From NCBI RefSeq assembly GCF_000169095.1, contig NZ_AAVU01000015.1, forward strand, positions 81,496 to 145,495: a stretch of DNA of 64,000 nt, given 5' to 3'. The notes below the pieces were generated by a model. It was not told the DNA's origin. It was given only the letters and a program-made list of their open reading frames with translations, and searched no databases. Shown here piece by piece: positions 41,514 through 49,344 of this stretch (position 1 is its first letter; each line of letters begins with the position of its first letter). Source of the DNA: Lyngbya sp. PCC 8106. Lineage in GTDB: Bacteria > Cyanobacteriota > Cyanobacteriia > Cyanobacteriales > Microcoleaceae. A program made the position numbers and the translations under genes.

Positions 41514-42845
41514 ATGATGCAAAGGTTTCAGGGTGTTCAGAGAGTTGAGGTTTTTGTTCGTAACCTCGTCCAGTCGCTTTTTCAGAGTCCTGACATTTCT
41601 AAAGCTACCCGTTATGAAATTTGGCGACATCGTTTTATTCATCAACGATTGAGTTTAGGAGTCGGACTGGCGTTTATTGCTTATCTGACATTTACGCTAT
41701 CACAGCTTAATAATTTATGGTTTAATCCCGAAAATTTTAAACTCGCTTGGTTAATCACTCAAATGGGTGTTGAACTGGGTTTGTTGGGAGGATTTATATT
41801 ATTACGGACGGCAATTGGTGTTCGTTATCCGGCTTTTGTTTTTCTTTTATTAACTTGGTTAGTCACACTTAGTCCCCAAATTCGAGCAACCTTAGAAGGA
41901 TTTTCTCGACCGGCAATTATTGAATGGCCGCTAACATTTTTTTCACTTGCGACTTTAATTCCGGTTTGTTGGCCTCTACATTTTGTCGGTCAAGCGGGAA
42001 CATTTATCTATTATCTGGGTACACAAATTCTGTTGAATTTAAAGGTAGAATTTCCCACTGAATGGATGACCTCTGATTTTTTATTCCTGTATTTTTTCTG
42101 GATTTGTTTAATTAGTAATCTTTCGGTTTATTTGTATGATCGTTTAGCCCGTTCTGAGTTTAATTCTCGTCTAGCTTTAGAAGAAGCTTACCAACAACTC
42201 CAAGTCGAACAGGAACGTTCTGAAGCCTTAATCCTAAATATTTTACCTGTTCCGATTGCTCAACGTTTAAAACAAAAACCTGTTACGACCATTGCCGATA
42301 ACTTTACCGATGCAGGGGTTTTATTTGGTGATATTGTCGGATTTACTGAACTGTCGGGTAAAATGCCTCCGGCTGAATTAGTTCAACTTCTCGGACAAAT
42401 TTTTTCTCGGTTTGATCATTTAGCGGATAAACATAATCTCGAAAAAATTAAAACAATTGGTGATGCTTATATGGTGGTTTCTGGATTACCGATTCCCAAA
42501 GAAGATTATGCAGAAAGGATAGCAGATATGGCGTTAGATATGCAAAAAACTATTCTTGAATTTAATGCTGAAACGGAACGAAAATTTCAGATGCGAATTG
42601 GAATTGCAATCGGCCCCGTCGTCGCAGGTGTGATTGGTTTAAGAAAGTTTATTTATGACTTATGGGGAGATACCGTTAATATTGCCAGTCGGATGGAATC
42701 TCATGGAATTGCTAATGAAATTCAGGTCACAGAAACAACTTATCATGCTTTAAAAGATGACTATTCTTTGGAAAAACGAGGAACAATTTTAGTCAAAGGA
42801 AAAGGAGAAATGACGACTTATTTATTGAAAGGAAAGAAAAGTTAA
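41514..42845 (+). CDS. Membrane-anchored class III adenylate cyclase
   Basis: A protein of about 443 residues with the likely start at ATG 41514 or 41517 (a GTG lies at 41508). The N-terminal 215 residues contain about six hydrophobic segments (for example LSLGVGLAFIAYLTFTLSQL), a membrane anchor and possible sensor. A short coiled linker leads to the cyclase domain near 255-440, with DAGVLFGDIVGFTELSG (metal Asp residues), EKIKTIGDAYM and IYDLWGDTVNIASRM. The Lys and Asp positions are those of ATP-selective enzymes, so cAMP is the likely product. No adjacent CRP-type gene. Confidence 0.9.
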   Translation: MMQRFQGVQRVEVFVRNLVQSLFQSPDISKATRYEIWRHRFIHQRLSLGVGLAFIAYLTFTLSQLNNLWFNPENFKLAWLITQMGVELGLLGGFILLRTAIGVRYPAFVFLLLTWLVTLSPQIRATLEGFSRPAIIEWPLTFFSLATLIPVCWPLHFVGQAGTFIYYLGTQILLNLKVEFPTEWMTSDFLFLYFFWICLISNLSVYLYDRLARSEFNSRLALEEAYQQLQVEQERSEALILNILPVPIAQRLKQKPVTTIADNFTDAGVLFGDIVGFTELSGKMPPAELVQLLGQIFSRFDHLADKHNLEKIKTIGDAYMVVSGLPIPKEDYAERIADMALDMQKTILEFNAETERKFQMRIGIAIGPVVAGVIGLRKFIYDLWGDTVNIASRMESHGIANEIQVTETTYHALKDDYSLEKRGTILVKGKGEMTTYLLKGKKS

Positions 42846-42889
42846 GCCTCTCCTTCTACTCCTTCTACCTTTTCTTTTGAGTTTTTCAG

Positions 42890-43627
42890 TTAACTCAGGG
42901 TTAACATATCAATCACTAAATTCACGAGGGCATCATTAACTCCTAAAGGTTCAGCGATCATAATTTTCACTTGAGGAAATTTTTCAGCTAATTGTTCACT
43001 CAAACGAGTAATTGCATCGGTGGTTTCTCCCGCAAAGATAAAATAAGGCAAAATTCCAATGTTTTGATATCCGGTTTGAACTAACACTTCAACTTGGGAT
43101 TCTAAACTCGGAGACGTGAACCAATAAGCCGGAATTGCCCCTAACTTACTCGCTAATTCTTCTACAGGTTGATTTCCCTGCGGGCGACGACTCCCATGAC
43201 TCAGTAAAATCCAAACATCACAAGGAATAGAAGTAATTTGATAGGTTAATTCTGTCGCTAAACGAGACAGTTGAGATCCTAAGTAGGGTTTGATCTTGAC
43301 GTTAACGGTTGCTCCTAGTGCCGTTTCAGCCTGTGCAACTTCTTGAGGAATATCCTCTTTGACATGAACTCCAGGAAGCAGAAATAACGGCAAGATTTCG
43401 ACTTGATTTAATCCTAAAGTTCGGGTATATTCTGCAAATTGTTTAATTTGTTGGTGCAAAGGAACGGGAGAACATTCTAAAGTTGCAGTTGCCAGGACTG
43501 GTGAAGGCGAACTCGGTAATAATCGAATGGAAATTCGCTCTTTTAACCGTTCAGCTAACTGTTTTAAAGCCTGCTGCGGTCGAGGGTCATGGCTCCCGTG
43601 AGAAACAAGCAAGTAGGTAGAATACAA
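42890..43627 (-). CDS. Sirohydrochlorin chelatase-like protein (two CbiX domains)
   Basis: A 245-residue protein with two CbiX-like halves: YLLVSHGSHDPRPQQAL at the start and VWILLSHGSRRPQGNQP near residue 140. The histidine of each SHGS motif is the metal-site type residue. Segments ILPLFLLPGVHVKEDIP and ILPYFIFAGETTDAI repeat the second histidine region, although the second half lacks the His. It probably inserts Fe2+ (siroheme) or Co2+ (cobalamin) into sirohydrochlorin; which metal cannot be told from sequence. Three 11-base direct repeats lie about 90-120 bases upstream. Confidence 0.88.
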   Translation of the reverse strand: MYSTYLLVSHGSHDPRPQQALKQLAERLKERISIRLLPSSPSPVLATATLECSPVPLHQQIKQFAEYTRTLGLNQVEILPLFLLPGVHVKEDIPQEVAQAETALGATVNVKIKPYLGSQLSRLATELTYQITSIPCDVWILLSHGSRRPQGNQPVEELASKLGAIPAYWFTSPSLESQVEVLVQTGYQNIGILPYFIFAGETTDAITRLSEQLAEKFPQVKIMIAEPLGVNDALVNLVIDMLTLS

Positions 43628-43714
43628 TTGCCCAGATGTGATAATTGACTTGAATTTCTGACTAATATAATCAATGCTATTGTAGCGGATTGGAAGCGAT
43701 GAATAAAAATTAAA

Positions 43715-43747
43715 TCAAAGTTCAGTCAAAGTTCAGTCAAAATTCAG
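43715..43747 (-). promoter_or_regulatory. Three 11-base direct repeats upstream of the chelatase gene
   Basis: TCAAAGTTCAG (43715-43725 and 43726-43736) and TCAAAATTCAG (43737-43747) are contiguous. Read towards the gene they are CTGAACTTTGA units, one per helical turn, as in OmpR/PhoB-family operators. Spacing to the gene start is about 90-120 bases. The regulator is unknown. Nothing else clear is seen in 43628-43856. Confidence 0.5.
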
Positions 43748-43856
43748 CCAAAAGAGAGTGAGGGTAGCGCTGCCACATCCAAATCATGCTATGATTAATG
43801 CGACTTGACACTCCCTCAACCCCATCATTCGGATCTCAAAATGGGTTAGAACACAA

Positions 43857-44393
43857 TCATGCTTTTCGAGGAGTCAGCAACATCGTGATGCGACTTCCTT
43901 CTCGCTTAGGAGATTGTTGAATCTGAGCAAATTCTTCGAGGTCGGTTGCCATCCGATCCAATAAATCTTTAGCCAGTCCACCATGCAGGTTTTCTCGTCC
44001 CCGCATTGTTACCGTTGCTTTGACTGGGTTCCCAGACTTTAAAAACCGTTTGGCATGGTTGACGCGCACTGAATAATCATGATCTTCAATTTTGTAGCGC
44101 ATCTTCAGCTCTTTAAGCTGACTTTTACTAGACTGACGGTTATTTTCTTTACTTTTTAACTGCTGATATTTGTATTTACCGTAGTCGAGAATTCGACAGA
44201 CTGGAGGGTTGGCTGTATCACTCACCAATACTAAATCCAGTTCTTTCTCTTGAGCGATGGATAGGGCTTCTCGGGGGGGCATTGTTCCCAAATTAGAACC
44301 ATCCTCATCAATCGTTCTCACTTCTGGAAAACGAATATCCTCATTAACGGGCGTGGTATTTTTTTTCGGGCTGATGGGATTTCTATGTTTCAC
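43857..44393 (-). CDS. infC: Translation initiation factor IF-3
   Basis: A 178-residue protein with a GTG start preceded by GAGG at good spacing. It binds the 30S subunit and checks initiator tRNA and start codon. N-terminal domain: NEDIRFPEVRTIDEDGSNLG and PPVCRILDYGKYKYQQLK. C-terminal domain: KMRYKIEDHDYSVRVNHAKR and FLKSGNPVKATVTMRGRE. Length and motifs are complete. Neither rpmI nor rplT lies downstream, so it is not in the classical infC-rpmI-rplT operon. About 80 bases upstream is a HIP1 palindrome, GGGAGCGATCGCTCTGGG, of unknown relevance. Confidence 0.97.
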   Translation of the reverse strand: MKHRNPISPKKNTTPVNEDIRFPEVRTIDEDGSNLGTMPPREALSIAQEKELDLVLVSDTANPPVCRILDYGKYKYQQLKSKENNRQSSKSQLKELKMRYKIEDHDYSVRVNHAKRFLKSGNPVKATVTMRGRENLHGGLAKDLLDRMATDLEEFAQIQQSPKREGSRITMLLTPRKA

Positions 44394-44544
44394 TAAGCAG
44401 AACCTCGTCTTAACTGTATACTTCCATTATGACGGATAGTTTTCCATTCCTGTCAAGTGTCAAAAGGTAGAGATTACCCCGAGATTGGGAGCGATCGCTC
44501 TGGGTGATTACCTTCTAGCAGGGGAAAACTCTTTTAAGATTTTC

Positions 44545-45471
44545 TTAAGCTAAACAAGATTCTATCGTTGCCACCACCGACTGCGCTAAACTCGCCAAAT
44601 CATACCCCCCCTCTAATCCAAATAGAATTTTTGAAGTCAATTGCAAACAATATTCAGTGAATAATCCATAGTCTTGAGGATACAAAGAAATATTCGCTAA
44701 CGGATCATCATGATTGGCATCATAACCCGCACTCACAATTAACAAATCGGGCTGAAAATTTTGTAAAAAAGGCATAACTTTAGATTCAAATGCCCCCTTG
44801 TATAATTCCACTGTACTACCGGGTGACATCGGAATATTCAAAACATTATTATAAGCCCCCTGTTCCTGTTCAAAACCCGTACCCGGATAGCAAGGAGATT
44901 GATGTAAAGAACAATAAGCCAGGTTCGGATTATTTTCAATAATCGCTTGAGTACCATTGCCATGATGCACATCCCAATCCAAAATGGCGACTTTCTTGAT
45001 ATTCGGTTGTTTCAAAGCATAATAAGCTGCGATCGCCGCATTAGAAAACAGACAAAATCCCATCCCTCGATCCGCCTCCGCATGATGTCCGGGTGGACGC
45101 GCCAACACAAAAGCCGGTTGGTTCTTCTCCAAAACCGAGTTAATCCCGTCTAACCAAGCATTCACCGCCAGTAAAGCCACCTCATAACTTTCTGTCGAAA
45201 GAGGGGTGTCGCCATCAAGATAACCCCCACCATTGACAGAGATCGCCTTCACCCGCCGAATATAATCGACACTGTGAACTTCTTCCAGTAAGGGTTTGAG
45301 CTTGGTTTTGGAGTCTTTAGTCACAGCAGTGGGGAACTGCCAATCAATTTGTGCGGCCCAAGGTGTCGCTTTCAGGGCTTTAACAATCGCACTCAGACGT
45401 TCAGGGCGTTCAGGATGAAGTAAACCTGTTTTGTGTTCGAGGAATTGATCGCAATAGATAACAGTGATCAT
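44545..45471 (-). CDS. Histone deacetylase/AcuC-superfamily amidohydrolase
   Basis: From ATG 45471 the protein has 308 residues; the TTG at 45495 adds eight. Zinc-site and catalytic motifs are intact: RPPGHHA (the His pair), AILDWDVHHGNGTQAI (Asp and His ligands), VSAGYDANHDDPL (second Asp ligand) and GLEGGYDLASLAQS (Gly-Gly-Tyr). In bacteria this superfamily includes AcuC, acetylpolyamine amidohydrolases and protein deacetylases, so the substrate is open. It stands alone, divergent from gyrA. Confidence 0.92.
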   Translation of the reverse strand: MITVIYCDQFLEHKTGLLHPERPERLSAIVKALKATPWAAQIDWQFPTAVTKDSKTKLKPLLEEVHSVDYIRRVKAISVNGGGYLDGDTPLSTESYEVALLAVNAWLDGINSVLEKNQPAFVLARPPGHHAEADRGMGFCLFSNAAIAAYYALKQPNIKKVAILDWDVHHGNGTQAIIENNPNLAYCSLHQSPCYPGTGFEQEQGAYNNVLNIPMSPGSTVELYKGAFESKVMPFLQNFQPDLLIVSAGYDANHDDPLANISLYPQDYGLFTEYCLQLTSKILFGLEGGYDLASLAQSVVATIESCLA

Positions 45472-45653
45472 TTGTCCGGTGTCAATAAAGGTCAATAGCA
45501 GCTTATTTAAGCCTCAATCTTAAACCAATTTATGGTATAATTTTAACGGAGAGTGAAGTTAATTTGAAAATGACAAAAAGATAAACAAATTTTATCAATT
45601 TTTTGCCGATTCAAACACACTGAATTAAGAATTTTAACGGAGTTTTTTATCAG

Positions 45654-48308
45654 ATGAGCATTTCAGAGGAGCGAATTGTTCCCAGGGATCTGCGTGAAGA
45701 AATGCAGCAATCCTATCTAGAATACGCAATGAGCGTCATTGTAGGTCGCGCTTTGCCAGATGCGAGGGATGGTTTCAAGCCTGTACATCGTCGCATTCTC
45801 TACGCGATGCACGAGTTAGGTTTAATGCCTGATCGCCCCTTTCGGAAGTGCGCCCGTGTCGTCGGAGAAGTATTGGGTAAATACCATCCTCACGGAGATG
45901 GAGCGGTTTATGATGCCCTCGTTCGGATGGCGCAACACTTTTCCATGCGATCGCCCCTAATTGCAGGTCACGGAAACTTCGGTTCTATCGATAACGATCC
46001 TCCGGCGGCAATGCGATACACAGAATGTCGTCTGGAGTCCCTCACCTCCGATGCGATGCTGCGCGATATCGACGCAGAAACCGTTAACTTTGGGGATAAC
46101 TTCGACGGATCACAGCAAGAACCCCTGGTTTTACCCGCTCGTATTCCCCAACTCTTACTCAACGGTTCATCAGGAATTGCCGTCGGGATGGCGACCAATA
46201 TTCCCCCCCACAACTTAGGTGAACTCGTAGACGGGTTGGTAGCGATGATTTACAATCCCGAAATCACCGATCTTGAACTGATGCAATACATTCCGGGGCC
46301 AGATTTTCCCACCGGAGCCAAGATTTTAGGCCGTTCAGGAATTCGTGAAGCCTATACAACCGGCCAAGGTTCAATCACCATGCGCGGTGTCGCCCAAATT
46401 GAAACCCTTCAACAACGCGGACGCCCAGAACGAGAAGCAATTATCATCACCCAACTTCCCTACCAAACCAACAAAGCGGCATTAATTGAAAAAATCGCCG
46501 AAATGGTTAACGATAAACGGATTGAAGGAATTTCCGATATTCGTGATGAAAGCGATCGCCAAGGAATGCGAATCGTTGTGGAATTGAGACGGGATGCTTA
46601 TCCCCGAGTTGTCCTCAATAACCTCTACAAACAAACGCCTCTACAAAGCAATTTTGGGGCGAATATGTTGGCGCTCGTTAATAGCAGACCTGAACGCCTC
46701 ACCCTGAGTCGATATCTCAAAGTTTTCCTAGAGTTTAGAGTTGAAACCATTCGGCGACGCACTGAATACGAACTCAGAAAAGCGCAAGAACGAGATCATC
46801 TCCTGCAAGGATTGTTAATCGCTCTCGATAATTTAGATCCGATTATCAGCTTAATTCGTCATGCGGCCGACACACCCACCGCCAAACAAGAACTGATTGA
46901 AAGATTTGAACTTTCAGAAGTTCAAGCCGATGCGATTCTACAAATGCAACTGCGGCGGTTAACAGCATTAGAAGCCCATAAAATTCAAGCTGAACATGAA
47001 GAACTGCAAAATATAATTGCCGATTTGCAAGACATTTTAGCTCGTCGAGAACGCATCTTAGATATTATTGAATCCGAAGCGATCGAACTCAAAGAACGTC
47101 ACGGTTCACCCCGACGAACGGAAATCGAACACACCGAAGGAGAACTAGAAGATACTGATTTAATTGCCAATGAAAAAGCAATTATTCTAGTCACTGAACA
47201 GGGTTATATCAAACGAATGCCCGTCAATACCTTTGATGCTCAAAATCGAGCAACTCGCGGAAAATCCGGCGCCAAAATGAAAGAAGACGATGGGATCGAT
47301 CACTTCTTGAGTTGTTGCGATCACGATAGTATTTTGTTCTTTAGCGATCGCGGTGTTGTTTACTGTCTCAAAGCCTATCAAATTCCCGTTGCATCCCGCA
47401 CCGCCCGAGGCGTACCCATCGTTCAAATGCTACCGATTCCCAAACAGGAACGGATCACCTCTGTCGTCCCGGTGAGTGAATTTAGTGATGATGAATACTT
47501 GGTGATGTTGACCAAAGGCGGTTACATTAAAAAAACCGAGTTATCTGCGTTTAGTAATATTCGGGCGAATGGATTAATTGCCATTTCTTTAGGAGAAGGC
47601 GACGAACTTCGTTGGGTGAGACTGGCAAAAGCTGACGACAGTATTATTATTGGTTCGCGTTTGGGAATGGCAATTCATTTTAGAACCGATCACAAACAAT
47701 TACGACCTTTAGGACGGGCAACCCGAGGCGTAAAATCAATGAAATTGGGTAAAAAAGATGAACTCATTAGCATGGATATTTTACCCAGTGCAATTGTTTC
47801 CAGTATTGCCCAACTCGAAAGCGAAGAAACCGACATCGAAGACGAGGAAGTCTTAGAGACTGAAACCGAAGAAACCACCGTTGAAAACAATCAAGAACTA
47901 GCAATTATGGTGATTACGGCGGGTGGATATGGGAAACGAGTTCCTGTGTCTCAATTCCGACTCCAAAATCGGGCGGGAAAAGGAATCATTGCGACTAAGT
48001 TTAAACAACATCTAACAACAGATGAAGTCGTCGGGTTGCAAGTCGTGAATGAAGATAATGAGTTGATGTTAATTACCAGTCGAGGTATCATTATTCGTCA
48101 AGCTGTTAATGCGATTCCGACTCAATCTCGCAGTGCTACCGGAGTCAGAGTTCAACGCCTCGACGATGAAGATGCGATCGCTGCTGTAGCCATTGTACCG
48201 CCTTCGGAGGAAGAAGTCGAAGAAGAAATCGAAACCGAAACCGAAGCCGAAGCCGAAACCGAAGCCGAAGCCGAAGCCGAAACCGAAACCGGAGATTCAG
48301 AAGAATAA
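45654..48308 (+). CDS. gyrA: DNA gyrase subunit A
   Basis: A complete 884-residue type II topoisomerase subunit; with GyrB it introduces negative supercoils. Catalytic Tyr122 is in AMRYTECRL. The winged-helix region is KYHPHGDGAVYDALVRMAQ, with Gly at the position of E. coli Ser83. A C-terminal beta-pinwheel follows, with GyrA-box-like segments such as QNRATRGKSGAK and LQNRAGKGI. The last 22 residues are an acidic E/A/T tail encoded by a 60-base hexanucleotide repeat. ATG 45654 is preceded by GGAG (45639-45642). A ParC-like paralogue would look similar, but the GyrA box supports gyrA. Confidence 0.94.
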   Translation: MSISEERIVPRDLREEMQQSYLEYAMSVIVGRALPDARDGFKPVHRRILYAMHELGLMPDRPFRKCARVVGEVLGKYHPHGDGAVYDALVRMAQHFSMRSPLIAGHGNFGSIDNDPPAAMRYTECRLESLTSDAMLRDIDAETVNFGDNFDGSQQEPLVLPARIPQLLLNGSSGIAVGMATNIPPHNLGELVDGLVAMIYNPEITDLELMQYIPGPDFPTGAKILGRSGIREAYTTGQGSITMRGVAQIETLQQRGRPEREAIIITQLPYQTNKAALIEKIAEMVNDKRIEGISDIRDESDRQGMRIVVELRRDAYPRVVLNNLYKQTPLQSNFGANMLALVNSRPERLTLSRYLKVFLEFRVETIRRRTEYELRKAQERDHLLQGLLIALDNLDPIISLIRHAADTPTAKQELIERFELSEVQADAILQMQLRRLTALEAHKIQAEHEELQNIIADLQDILARRERILDIIESEAIELKERHGSPRRTEIEHTEGELEDTDLIANEKAIILVTEQGYIKRMPVNTFDAQNRATRGKSGAKMKEDDGIDHFLSCCDHDSILFFSDRGVVYCLKAYQIPVASRTARGVPIVQMLPIPKQERITSVVPVSEFSDDEYLVMLTKGGYIKKTELSAFSNIRANGLIAISLGEGDELRWVRLAKADDSIIIGSRLGMAIHFRTDHKQLRPLGRATRGVKSMKLGKKDELISMDILPSAIVSSIAQLESEETDIEDEEVLETETEETTVENNQELAIMVITAGGYGKRVPVSQFRLQNRAGKGIIATKFKQHLTTDEVVGLQVVNEDNELMLITSRGIIIRQAVNAIPTQSRSATGVRVQRLDDEDAIAAVAIVPPSEEEVEEEIETETEAEAETEAEAEAETETGDSEE
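48231..48290 (+). repeat. Hexanucleotide microsatellite in the gyrA 3' end
   Basis: Ten consecutive GAAACC or GAAGCC units encode an alternating Glu-Thr/Glu-Ala tail. Such a tract is prone to slippage, changing tail length in steps of two residues. Confidence 0.85.
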
Positions 48309-48371
48309 ATCAAACGATAAAGAATAGGGGATTTGACTGTAATTCCCTGTTCTCAATTGCAGGATTTTAAG

Positions 48372-48803
48372 ATGATTGAAATTTTATCAATTATAGTCAC
48401 GAGTCTGATTCCGAGTCAACCTTTATTGGTTTCAGAGATTCCCATCCGATGGGTTCAATACAGCCAAACCAACCCAAATAGACGTTTAAGTGAAGCAGAA
48501 ATTACCCAAGGTTTACAAAAGTTATCCGGTTGGACACTTGAAAACCAAACCCTTATTTATACACATACTTTTAATAACTTTATTGAATCCGTTAATTTTA
48601 TCAACTGTTTAGTTGAACCCGCAGAAAAGTTAGGTCATCACCCCGATATTTCAGTCTCCTATAACAAAGTCAAAATTAGCTTAACTACTCATGATCAAGG
48701 TGGACTCACACCTCTAGACTTTCAACTCGCCGAAACCATTTCTAACTTAATCAATACCTTCTCGGAAACTTCAGGAAAACAATGTACAATTAATCCATCC
48801 TAA
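48372..48803 (+). CDS. Pterin-4a-carbinolamine dehydratase with N-terminal hydrophobic extension
   Basis: From ATG 48372 (AGGA upstream at good spacing) the protein has 143 residues; a TTG at 48333 would add 13. The C-terminal 95 residues are the PCD fold: RRLSEAEITQGLQKLSGW, FNNFIESVNFINCLVEPAEK, the catalytic KLGHHPDI segment and LTTHDQGGLTPLDFQLAETI. The enzyme dehydrates 4a-hydroxytetrahydropterin. The first 25 residues (MIEILSIIVTSLIPSQPLLV) are hydrophobic, which is unusual for this family and hints at an anchor or export signal. It follows gyrA by 63 bases. Confidence 0.87.
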   Translation: MIEILSIIVTSLIPSQPLLVSEIPIRWVQYSQTNPNRRLSEAEITQGLQKLSGWTLENQTLIYTHTFNNFIESVNFINCLVEPAEKLGHHPDISVSYNKVKISLTTHDQGGLTPLDFQLAETISNLINTFSETSGKQCTINPS

Positions 48804-48928
48804 AATGTCTTTAGAAGGATTGAGAATGAAGGTAAACAATTAACCATTTGCGAGGAATGCAATCACTCTTTTCCTCATGTTAAAAAGCGATCACAAAATG
48901 AATAATGATTGAATGGGTGTGAAGTGAA

Positions 48929-49207
48929 TTAACAGCGCTGAGTAATTCCTCGGAGTGATTCTATTAAGTTTGTATATTCGGTTTGACTTAATATTCCAGT
49001 ACCATAAAACTGAGACAAACAGCTATTGAGTGCATTGAAGGTTGCTTCTGTCTCGATCCAACGTACTCCCCCATTGAGTGCTTTTTCTGCGGTCATATAA
49101 TTTTCATTTGAGGTCAGTTCCACACCGTAGGGTAAAGCAATTTGCCATTTCCAACGATTTCGGATGCTAACCGCATAAATCACCAAGCCGTAATAATCTT
49201 TGTACAT
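48929..49207 (-). CDS. Small protein of unknown function
   Basis: A 92-residue protein starting MYKDYYGLVIYAVSIRN, with aromatic-rich beta-like sequence (WKWQIALPYGVEL) then helices (ALNSCLSQFYGTGILS, NLIESLRGI). No motif is recognised. Codon usage and ATG start look ordinary. It is flanked by non-coding stretches of about 125 and 137 bases. Confidence 0.58.
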   Translation of the reverse strand: MYKDYYGLVIYAVSIRNRWKWQIALPYGVELTSNENYMTAEKALNGGVRWIETEATFNALNSCLSQFYGTGILSQTEYTNLIESLRGITQRC

Positions 49208-49344
49208 TTATTAACAGTTAAACTCACAATCTTTATAATCATTTAATGATTTTATTACACTTCTTGATGAAACTCAACTGAATTTCTCATTTTTTTCAAC
49301 GGGGTCTTAACGGTAAAATTTGAGGCGATCGCTTGAGAATGACT

